Below are positions 16,201 to 22,947 of a DNA stretch of 64,000 nt, in pieces. Below the pieces are notes generated by a model. That model ran no database searches. It was given only the letters and a program-made list of their open reading frames with translations, and had not been told where the DNA came from. The translations under genes were made by a program, and so were the position numbers. Position 1 is the first letter of the stretch, and each line of letters opens with the position of its first letter. Location of the stretch: positions 1-64,000 of the forward strand of contig CAJUFI010000016.1 in the NCBI GenBank assembly GCA_910585665.1, given 5' to 3'. The stretch is from an uncultured Acetatifactor sp. Its GTDB lineage: Bacteria > Bacillota > Clostridia > Lachnospirales > Lachnospiraceae.

Positions 16201-17229
16201 TCATTTCTGCAGCGCCCAGAGATTCTTGATTTGATACCGCAGAGTGCCGTAATCCCACTGTTTTTCGCTGTTGCTTCTGCGGTTGGGGTCATTTACATAG
16301 AAGCCGTTCTCATCATATCCCCGAATCAGGATGAAATGCCCGGTAGTGGTGAAATCTCCCGGACGCATGCTGCAGACAATCAGTCCGCCGCCGTCCAGCG
16401 TCTGCTTCATCAGGTTTTCGTCCAGGGGCAGTTCCTCTCCGCTCAGCCCCAGCTGCGCTGCTCCTTCTGTCCATAGGCTCCAACTGGTTCCGCCGTCCGC
16501 ATAGTATCCGTTGTCATAGGCGAACACTGCCATATTCCTGGGCGTCATGGCGGTGTCCCCCGTAAAGTACAGATACGCCATATCCAGGCAGACAGGCCCG
16601 CAGCCGGACAGGCCGATCATGTCGTCTCCATATGCGTCATAGCCCCAGCGCCTGTCCCACTGCATCAGAAGGGGCACTTCCCCGCCGCGGACGTCCCCGG
16701 ACAGGTCGATGGGCTGATTCTGATACTGCGCCCGGTTCGGATAGTCTTTGATATAGTCCATGGCCTCCTGGTTCAGTTCCAGAAGTTTGATCATATCCTC
16801 CGGATAGCCCGTCAGGTCCATGTCGGGATACAGGTCGCCCGCGCTGAGAGGCACTCCTCCGGCATCCGCCCGGCGGTTCTCGTCGCCTTCATCGCCTGCT
16901 GCCACCCCAGTCCACAGGGAGGCGCTCTTCGACTTGTCCGAAGCGTTCCATGCGCTCCTCACTGCCGCCAGGATAGTCAGGCACAGCGCCAGTTCTGCCG
17001 CTAACGTGCAGAATCGCTTGACCATCCTGTCCCTGCGCTGCTTTTGCCGCATCTTTTTCCGGGCCGGACTGATAGATTGGCTGTTTCTTTTCTCGGCTGG
17101 CCTTCCATCGGCGTACCTTCCATCGGCGTACCTTCTTCCCGGTTCCCTGCGCCCTCGTATCCCTGTTTCCGTCTCTCTGTATATGCTTTTTCGTTTATTC
17201 TCTCTTGCCCTGTCATAACAGTCCACCAT
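16201..17229 (-). CDS. C39-like (papain-fold) peptidase, membrane-anchored
   Basis: A 342-residue protein. The N-terminus is strongly basic, then one helix (FCTLAAELALCLTILAAV, about residues 85-105), so it is a type II membrane protein or secreted by an uncleaved signal. The C-terminal 170 residues are a peptidase_C39_2-type domain: Gln in LLMQWDRRWG (oxyanion hole), catalytic Cys in SGCGPVCLDM, His in TGHFILIRGY and the Asn/Asp of NDPNRRSN. Such proteins act on peptides outside the cell; the substrate is unknown. The start is ATG 17229, 8 bases after AGGAGG. The basic region contains a 15-base duplication giving RYADGRYADGR. Its ribosome binding site lies in a hairpin (17235-17280). Confidence 0.82.
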   Translation of the reverse strand: MVDCYDRARENKRKSIYRETETGIRGRREPGRRYADGRYADGRPAEKRNSQSISPARKKMRQKQRRDRMVKRFCTLAAELALCLTILAAVRSAWNASDKSKSASLWTGVAAGDEGDENRRADAGGVPLSAGDLYPDMDLTGYPEDMIKLLELNQEAMDYIKDYPNRAQYQNQPIDLSGDVRGGEVPLLMQWDRRWGYDAYGDDMIGLSGCGPVCLDMAYLYFTGDTAMTPRNMAVFAYDNGYYADGGTSWSLWTEGAAQLGLSGEELPLDENLMKQTLDGGGLIVCSMRPGDFTTTGHFILIRGYDENGFYVNDPNRRSNSEKQWDYGTLRYQIKNLWALQK

Positions 17230-17234
17230 AAAAA

Positions 17235-17280
17235 ATCCCTCCTGCCTTTTCCTATAAATCATTATAAAGGCAGGAGGATT
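17235..17280 (-). promoter_or_regulatory. Hairpin that buries the ribosome binding site of the C39 peptidase gene
   Basis: In the minus-strand RNA, AAATCCTCCTGCCTTT pairs with AAAGGCAGGAGGGATTT (one bulged base) around a 16-nt loop. The 3' arm contains the AGGAGG site and is followed by UUUUUU and the AUG. The same structure could work as an intrinsic terminator for the upstream 69-residue gene or as a translational switch. Confidence 0.7.
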
Positions 17281-17316
17281 TCATATTTTATTTTTCTATT
17301 GTGGAAAAATTAAGAT

Positions 17317-17526
17317 TCAGTGAAGATATGGCCGGCTTGCGCTGATGATTCTCTCCACGTCCACTCTTTCCTGATTCCCGAAGACCAGATAGCCTGTCCC
17401 GTTATAGTATTCGTATCCTACCACTTCCTGCTGCTTCTCTGTCTTCCGGCCTTCCCTGGGCAGTTCTATCTTCGACCCGATCGGATACTGCTGCACCATC
17501 TCCAGAAATGATATCATCACCGTCAT
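17317..17526 (-). CDS. Small conserved-looking protein of unknown function
   Basis: A 69-residue protein starting MTVMISFLEMVQQYPIGSKI. The frame continues 12 codons upstream to 17562, but ATG 17526 has GGAAAGGTG directly before it. It has a beta-rich pattern (EVVGYEYYNGTGYLVFGNQE) and no membrane segment or signal peptide. I do not recognise the family. Its stop lies 37 bases before the hairpin that leads into the C39 peptidase gene, so the two may be co-transcribed with attenuation between them. Confidence 0.55.
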   Translation of the reverse strand: MTVMISFLEMVQQYPIGSKIELPREGRKTEKQQEVVGYEYYNGTGYLVFGNQERVDVERIISASRPYLH

Positions 17527-17631
17527 CACCTTTCCGTTCCTTAGATTTCGGTCTCGGGGCATCGTCTTCCGATGGCTCCTCCTATGATTCTTCCCGTTTT
17601 CCGGTAAATGATACAGCTAAAAAATACAATT

Positions 17632-17921
17632 ATCCCACCAGCCCCTGCCAGCGGCTGTCACCTCCGAGATAGGCATAATCCTCCTTTTCCCGGAACTCTT
17701 TCCGCAGGCATTCTTTCCGTTCAGCCAGGATTCATGTTCTTCTCCCATTCCCTCATCTCACTGCCAATTCTCTCGTCATCCCAATCGGGGTGGTTCCGGA
17801 TCAGTTCACAGATCCGGGCAATGGAAATAGGCCCTTCTTCCAGTATCTCTGCAATCTCTTCTGCGGAAGTGTTCTTCCGAATCTTTTTTCTGACCTGGCA
17901 GTTACCATTTTCAGTTGACAA
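17632..17921 (-). pseudogene. Possible C-terminal remnant of an Rpn-type or similar protein
   Basis: One frame (17721-17921) reads VRKKIRKNTSAEEIAEILEE and then SIARICELIRNHPDWDDERI, a helical tail that resembles the ends of Rpn/PD-(D/E)XK transposase-like proteins of Lachnospiraceae, as I remember them. A second frame continues with ECLRKEFREKEDYAYLGGDS down to about 17632. Neither has a ribosome binding site and the only upstream start is a TTG lying inside the -35 region of the divergent promoter. I read this as a frameshifted remnant. Confidence in the parent family is low. Confidence 0.3.
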
Positions 17922-17946
17922 ATCGCCGGCAAATGTGCTATAGTCC
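17917..17946 (+). promoter_or_regulatory. Promoter of the metal exporter / Fur-type regulator genes
   Basis: TTGACA at 17917-17922 and TATAGT at 17941-17946, 18 bases apart, a near-consensus sigma-A promoter on the plus strand. Transcription would start near 17953, inside the operator-like dyad, leaving a leader of about 145 nt. Confidence 0.75.
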
Positions 17947-17949
17947 TAG

Positions 17950-17997
17950 TTGCGAATGAGTCGCATTTGCATTTGCGGCCACGATTATTGCATTTGC
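17950..17997 (+). promoter_or_regulatory. Fur/Zur-like operator candidate
   Basis: Directly downstream of the -10 box, TTGCGAATG-AGTCG-CATTTGCAT forms an imperfect dyad (7 of 9 positions pair) and GCATTTGC occurs three times (17963, 17969, 17990). The position over the start site suits repression by a Fur-family dimer, and a Fur/Zur-type gene lies 1.2 kb downstream in the same direction. The link is inference. Confidence 0.5.
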
Positions 17998-18099
17998 CAT
18001 TTATACACCTATAACTGTCCGATGCAACCGATGCGCCTGGATGCGATTTCATATCCGGAGTTGCGGAATGCCAGGGCATTCTCAGGAAAGGCTGATGTT

Positions 18100-18990
18100 A
18101 TGCTGGATTTGATAGTAGATTCCCTTTTGGACAGCGTGAAGCTGATTCCGTTTTTATTCCTGGCCTATCTGGCCATGGAGTACCTGGAGCATAAGACCGG
18201 CGAGCGGGCGTCGAAGCTGATCCGTCGCCCCGGCACAAAGCCCTCATCCCATGGTCGGTCAGGCTCCGGGCATCCTGTGCTGGCCCATCTTGCCCCTGTT
18301 GCGGGAGGGCTGCTTGGCGCCGTCCCCCAGTGCGGCTTCTCCGCCGCCGCTTCCAATCTGTACGCGGGACGGCTCATCACTCTGGGAACCCTGATGGCCA
18401 TCTATCTGTCCACATCGGACGAGATGCTGCCCATCCTCATATCGGAACGCGCCCCTATGGGCATGATTCTGCAGCTGCTGGCGGCAAAGGCTGCCATTGG
18501 CATGGCGGCGGGCCTTGCGATAGACCTGCTCTGGCGGAAAAAGGATACCGGGCGGGAACACATCCATGACATCTGCGAGCAGGAGCACTGCCACTGCGAG
18601 AAAGGCATCTTCCGCTCGGCCCTGGCACACACGGCAAAGATTGCCCTGTTCATCCTGGCGGTGAACCTGGTGCTGAACCTGATTCTCCATTTCGCCGGGG
18701 AGGATGCGCTGGCGAACCTGCTCCTGGACAAGCCGGTGCTGGCTCCTGTGCTGGCAGGGCTGGTGGGGCTGATTCCCAACTGCGCCGGCTCCGTGGTCAT
18801 CACGCAGCTGTACCTGTCCGAATCCATAAGCCTGGGAGCCGCCATGGCAGGCCTGTTGTCCGGCTCCGGGGTGGGGCTTCTGGTGCTGTTCCGCGTCAAT
18901 CATGACAGGCGGGAGAACCTGAAGATTCTGGCGCTGCTTTACGGCATCGGCGTGGTGGCCGGAATCCTGATCGGCCTTTTCCTGAAATGA
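18100..18990 (+). CDS. Putative heavy-metal (Mn/Zn/As-type) exporter, 10-TM family
   Basis: A 296-residue membrane protein of the putative 10TM heavy-metal exporter family (PF11449-like; often labelled putative manganese transporter or arsenic efflux protein). Two internally similar halves each carry a P-x-C motif in the membrane: GAVPQCGFSAAASNLYAGRL in the first and GLIPNCAGSVVITQLYLS in the second. The loop between them is a metal-binding-like string, HIHDICEQEHCHCE. The start is ATG 18100 with AGGAAAG 9 bases upstream; the frame is open further back but only into promoter DNA. It is followed by a Fur-family gene, consistent with metal-responsive control. The metal cannot be decided here. 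Confidence 0.75.
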   Translation: MLDLIVDSLLDSVKLIPFLFLAYLAMEYLEHKTGERASKLIRRPGTKPSSHGRSGSGHPVLAHLAPVAGGLLGAVPQCGFSAAASNLYAGRLITLGTLMAIYLSTSDEMLPILISERAPMGMILQLLAAKAAIGMAAGLAIDLLWRKKDTGREHIHDICEQEHCHCEKGIFRSALAHTAKIALFILAVNLVLNLILHFAGEDALANLLLDKPVLAPVLAGLVGLIPNCAGSVVITQLYLSESISLGAAMAGLLSGSGVGLLVLFRVNHDRRENLKILALLYGIGVVAGILIGLFLK

Positions 18991-19163
18991 CGGGGGCGAA
19001 AACACAGGCAGAAGCTCTTCGGATACACATGCAGCCCGAAAATACAGCAAACGCTGCCATGAACTTGTATTCGTTATCTGTAGACGAAACGCACGGCTTC
19101 ACGGAGACGGCCGCGGCACTTGGAAACGCACGGACAGACCTCAGATGACAGAAAGGAACGGAC

Positions 19164-19655
19164 ATGGAACTGCATAACAGACAAAAGACACTTTCCGGGG
19201 AAATCCCCTATGCCGACTGCGGGGAGGACATCCGATATCCCCAGGGCCTGAAATGGACCAGGCAGAGAAAAAGCGTCTACAAGGTGCTGTGGGAAGCGCC
19301 TGAGCCTTTAAGCGCCATACAGATCTACCAGCGGGTGGCGGCGGACGGAGCAGACGGGCAATACGCCGTCTCCACCATCTACCGCATCCTGGCCGCCTTC
19401 GAGGAAAAAGGTCTGGCGGAAAAGACCGTCTGGATGGAAGATGGTTCCGTAGTCTATTCACTGAACCGGGGAGGCCATACCCACTACGCCATCTGCCTGA
19501 AGTGCCACAACCGCATCCCCCTGCAGAGCTGCCCCTTTGCCCACATCCACCTGGAGAAGGGCATGGAGGATTTCACGGTCACGGGACATAAGCTGGAGCT
19601 GTACGGATACTGCAGCGCCTGCCGCCAGGGCAGTGAGCCTCCCCTTTCCCAGTGA
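19164..19655 (+). CDS. Fur-family metalloregulator, Zur-like
   Basis: A 163-residue Fur-family repressor. The winged helix spans about residues 25-100 (TRQRKSVYKVLWEAPEPLSA; YAVSTIYRILAAFEEKGL). The dimerisation domain has HTHYAICLKCHNRIPLQSCP and ends CSAC, so both CxxC pairs of the structural zinc site are present. TVTGHKLELYGYCSAC resembles the Zur-type ending more than Fur or PerR. The start at 19164 has AAAGGAAC upstream. It lies 173 bases after the exporter gene with no terminator seen between, so co-transcription is likely. The usual Zur targets are uptake genes; pairing with an exporter is noteworthy. Confidence 0.85.
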   Translation: MELHNRQKTLSGEIPYADCGEDIRYPQGLKWTRQRKSVYKVLWEAPEPLSAIQIYQRVAADGADGQYAVSTIYRILAAFEEKGLAEKTVWMEDGSVVYSLNRGGHTHYAICLKCHNRIPLQSCPFAHIHLEKGMEDFTVTGHKLELYGYCSACRQGSEPPLSQ

Positions 19656-19741
19656 ACCCCTATGCATCCCACATTCCCTGTATCACCAGAGACAATGGCA
19701 CCGGCTTAAGCTTGCGCCATCCCTGCACTGAGCCCCCGCGC

Positions 19742-21919
19742 TCACTCTGCCAGGTACATCTTCAGCCCGTCCTCTATCTTCTGTACCGTGTCCTCCTGGG
19801 ATTGGCTGCCCTTCAGGTACCCGTCCAGGGCTTCTATCAGCACTTCCCGTATCTTTTCATCCTCTTTGACCGGCTTATCCAAAGCCTGGCACAGAGCCAG
19901 CAGTCTGTCCGCCGTCTCTTCGGAATAGTCCCTGATGATGAACACCGCTTCTCCGTCGTCCGTCTCTATGGAAGTCTCGGCCTCCGCTTCCGACCGGTCT
20001 TCATGGACCTGCTTTTCCAGAGAGGCCCTGTTCACAGGAAAGCCCCTGTAATAATCTGTATCCTGTATGCTTCCGGACAGCGCCAGCCTCAGGAAGTCCA
20101 TGGCCGTATCCTGATAGGGGCTCTTGGCGCATATGCCTGTCTGCAGGGTGGGAACGAAGCTGTTCTCATAGGCCGTGAAGCTTCCCTTGATGTGCTCCGC
20201 CATGGCTATGGGGAACATGCAGTTCTTGAATCCATCGGCCTCGCTGAAGGCCAGCTTCGCCTGGGAGGCCAGATTCCACATATTGTAAGCGCGCTCCCCT
20301 TTCTCCCGGGAATCCACCATCCCGCAGTTGTCCGCGATTTTCTTCAGGCATTCCAGCTTTCCGGCCAGGGTCTCCTTATCCAGCCGCTTCTCTTTTACAA
20401 TGTCCCCGCAGAAATAGGGATAGAACTTATCCACCAGCTCGCTCACGGTCTGCGGGCCCAGATAACTGTCCTGTGCCCCCGACAGGAACTGTGCCAGAGC
20501 CTCCAGCGAAGCCATGTCCGCCTCCCCGATGTCCCTCCCCAGGGCCATGGTGAATCCGAACTGCAGGGGCACCACATATCTGTGTCCGTCCTCCCGCACA
20601 TAGGCGCCCGTAATACCGGGCAGGAGCTCCCCGCTCTCCTCCAGAGGATTCACCACCTCCCCGATGTCCACCAGCAGCCCTTTTTCCGTAAAAGAATCCA
20701 TGTCCAGATGGTCCATCACCAGGATATCCGGCGCGTCGTCCCCCATCAGCATGGTGTTGAGCGACTGGTAGACAGCATTGTAGTCCGTCTCGTCATCATA
20801 ATAAGCGGGATAGGCGGATTCTATGGTGATCAGCACCTCCGGATGCTCCTTATGGTATAGGACTGCCGCCTGCTGCAGAAGAGAGCTGTCGAATACGGTG
20901 TACAGCTTCAGTTCCTGAGTCACTTCGATGACCGCCTCCGGGTCGTAGGCATATCGGTTCAGCTTCCCGCCGCCTTCCGACTCACGGTACAGCGCATAGA
21001 TATCATCGCTTTCCAGCATAGCCAGGCCGATGCACCAGCAGCCCGCCAGGGCCAGGTCCGTCTCCGAGCCGTTCAGCAGCTTCTCCCAATCGCTCTCTCC
21101 CGCCCTTCGTCGGAAAATGCCCTCCCCGCCTGCCGTGACCAAAGTGCCGTCCGCCGCCGCGCACAGGTTCACGCCTTCTGCAGCCCCCGCGGGAAGGGAA
21201 ATGGTCTCAGGGTTGCTGCCCCGCTTTTCCACCTGGATGCCAGAGCTTCCCGAGGCGCACAGATAGACATTTTCCCCGTCTGACACCAGGGGCTTCTCAT
21301 ACTGGCCGGACAGAGGCTCGCTGGACAGCACGCTCCCGTCGGTTCCGGACAGCACATCTACGGACAGGTAAGAAAGCGTCGTCAATGTGCCGTCCTTCTG
21401 CGCAGCCAGGCCCAGAGGCCATTCGTACATCCCCCATTCCTCATTGAGGACTGTCCATTTGGCGGGCGTGATGTCCCAAATCTGCTCTCCCTGGCCTTTC
21501 CACAGATGCCCCTTGAAATCCTCTTCGCCGTCCGCCACATAACCGGCATAGAGATACTGCGTGCCGCTTCCGCTCTGCATCAGCTGCACCTCGAACCATT
21601 CCCCGCAGTCCAGCTCCAGGGACGCCAGCCAGCCCTCCGTCACATCGGCAAAGCCGTCCTCCTTTCCCGCCCACTCGCTGAAAAGGGTCTTTCCGCCCTC
21701 CTGCCTGGAGGCCAGCAGATGTATCTCTCCCGCCGTGGAAAATATGTTCTGCAGCGTCCAGTCTTCCAGTTCCTCCGGCAGCTCCTCCTGTGTCTCTACC
21801 CATCGGCCCTTCTGCTGCTCCAGGCCGCCGTCTTTCGTGTCCTGTTTCCCGCACCCGCCAAGAGCACCTGCCAGAATTGCCGCGCACAGGGCCGCCGCGA
21901 TGCCTTTTCCATGTCTCAT
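19742..21919 (-). CDS. Extracellular solute-binding lipoprotein with large N-terminal domain, orphan
   Basis: A 725-residue lipoprotein: signal peptide and lipobox ALGGC (Cys at about residue 23). Residues about 40-320 look like repeated beta strands with KDGTLTTLSYLS, ADGTLVTAGGEGIFRR and similar segments, suggesting a beta-propeller. Residues about 335-725 are a family 1 (sugar/oligosaccharide type) solute-binding domain: LKLYTVFDSSLLQQAAVLYHKE, MLMGDDAPDILVMD, DSFTEKGLLVDIGE. No permease or ATPase genes adjoin it, so it may serve a distant transporter or a sensor. RBS AAGGAAT precedes ATG 21919. It converges on the Fur-type gene. Confidence 0.82.
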   Translation of the reverse strand: MRHGKGIAAALCAAILAGALGGCGKQDTKDGGLEQQKGRWVETQEELPEELEDWTLQNIFSTAGEIHLLASRQEGGKTLFSEWAGKEDGFADVTEGWLASLELDCGEWFEVQLMQSGSGTQYLYAGYVADGEEDFKGHLWKGQGEQIWDITPAKWTVLNEEWGMYEWPLGLAAQKDGTLTTLSYLSVDVLSGTDGSVLSSEPLSGQYEKPLVSDGENVYLCASGSSGIQVEKRGSNPETISLPAGAAEGVNLCAAADGTLVTAGGEGIFRRRAGESDWEKLLNGSETDLALAGCWCIGLAMLESDDIYALYRESEGGGKLNRYAYDPEAVIEVTQELKLYTVFDSSLLQQAAVLYHKEHPEVLITIESAYPAYYDDETDYNAVYQSLNTMLMGDDAPDILVMDHLDMDSFTEKGLLVDIGEVVNPLEESGELLPGITGAYVREDGHRYVVPLQFGFTMALGRDIGEADMASLEALAQFLSGAQDSYLGPQTVSELVDKFYPYFCGDIVKEKRLDKETLAGKLECLKKIADNCGMVDSREKGERAYNMWNLASQAKLAFSEADGFKNCMFPIAMAEHIKGSFTAYENSFVPTLQTGICAKSPYQDTAMDFLRLALSGSIQDTDYYRGFPVNRASLEKQVHEDRSEAEAETSIETDDGEAVFIIRDYSEETADRLLALCQALDKPVKEDEKIREVLIEALDGYLKGSQSQEDTVQKIEDGLKMYLAE

Positions 21920-22054
21920 ATCCGATTCCTTCTTTCCGGCAGCCTGTTATGGAATGCTGCCTTCTGGCATTTTACACCCTGCGCCGAAGGAATATCCTAA
22001 TGGTATCTTAAAGCCTTATTGATAAAATATTAAGGAACTGTGCTCGTCTGCCGG

Positions 22055-22104
22055 AAAAAAGCAGGCAAGCCGCCCTCCCGCGATGGGGACAGACGGCCTG
22101 CCCG
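22055..22104 (-). terminator. Intrinsic terminator of the carbonic anhydrase gene
   Basis: In minus-strand RNA GGCAGGCCG pairs with CGGCTTGCC (one G-U) and is followed by TGCTTTTTT. It starts about 17 bases after the stop codon. Confidence 0.7.
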
Positions 22105-22120
22105 GCGAATCTCTTTCCTT

Positions 22121-22681
22121 TTACTGTTCCTTGAACTCCACATGCCCGTCATCGATATGATAGACGGCCCCCATGGCCTTCAGGCCGGGGATATGGATAT
22201 TCTCCTGAATCTTCTTCACGCTGTTGTCCACGTTCAGACAGCAGGCCTTGTAGTCGTCCTTCTCGCTTCCGATGGCGGCCATGATTTCATCCGTGATGGA
22301 CTTGATGAAGCCCCCCGCGCCGCCGCCGATGGCTGCGCCTACCGCGCCGCAGTGGGTGTGGCCCAGGACTACCACCAGATTGCAGCCCAGATGGTCCGCT
22401 GCGTACTCCACGCTGCCCAGCTGATTGTCGTCCATGACATTTCCCGCTACCCGGATGGTGAACAGCTCCCCGATGCCCGCGGAGAAGATGCTCTCGGGAA
22501 TCACGCGGGAGTCCGAACAGGTGACTACAATCGCGTAGGGATGCTGGCCGTTCTCGCAGGTGTCCTTGCGGATTTCGGGGGAGATGTCCCCTGTGCCTGC
22601 GGAGGCTGTCAGGTATGCCTGGTTCCCCTTCTGTAATTTGCCCAGTGCCTCCTGGGCGGAAATGTTCGATTGATGTGACAT
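22121..22681 (-). CDS. Beta-class carbonic anhydrase
   Basis: A 186-residue cytoplasmic zinc enzyme that interconverts CO2 and bicarbonate. The beta-class zinc ligands are visible: Cys and Asp in VVTCSDSRV, His and Cys in LGHTHCGAVGAA. Also typical are FTIRVAGNV and GSVEYAADHLG. Length is normal for a short bacterial member. AAGGAGG precedes ATG 22681. It appears monocistronic with its own terminator. In an anaerobe it would supply bicarbonate for carboxylation reactions or help hold internal pH; that role is inference. Confidence 0.92.
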   Translation of the reverse strand: MSHQSNISAQEALGKLQKGNQAYLTASAGTGDISPEIRKDTCENGQHPYAIVVTCSDSRVIPESIFSAGIGELFTIRVAGNVMDDNQLGSVEYAADHLGCNLVVVLGHTHCGAVGAAIGGGAGGFIKSITDEIMAAIGSEKDDYKACCLNVDNSVKKIQENIHIPGLKAMGAVYHIDDGHVEFKEQ

Positions 22682-22778
22682 GATTCGTTCCTCCTTTTTG
22701 TTATGATAACTTCCCGGAATCTTTAGCCCCCATTTTATAAGGCTTCCAGACCCTATCTCAAAAAAATCACCCTATTTT

Positions 22779-22871
22779 TCCACTTGTGCGGTTGCAATCC
22801 ACTTCCAAATGAGCAAAACGCGGCAGCGAATGTAGACGCAAGCGCGAGTTTTGCGAATGCGGGAGTGGGTC
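22779..22871. repeat. Palindromic repeat, short form of the cloverleaf-like element
   Basis: Starts CCACTTGTGCGGTTGCAATC, matching the outer arm of the element at 26616-26813, then runs straight into the arm ACTTCCAAATGAGCAAAACG...CGAGTTTTGCGAATGCGG. The arms CCACTTCC/GGGAGTGG and GCAAAACGCG/CGCGAGTTTTGC pair. It lacks two of the three inner hairpins and the right outer arm of the longer copy. It lies upstream of the carbonic anhydrase gene. Confidence 0.8.
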
Positions 22872-22947
22872 TGATTATTTGGCGATTTTTTAGATAACAT
22901 TCCTGTCAATGGATGTCAAAATATTTACGATGCGGCGGCTGAGCCCC

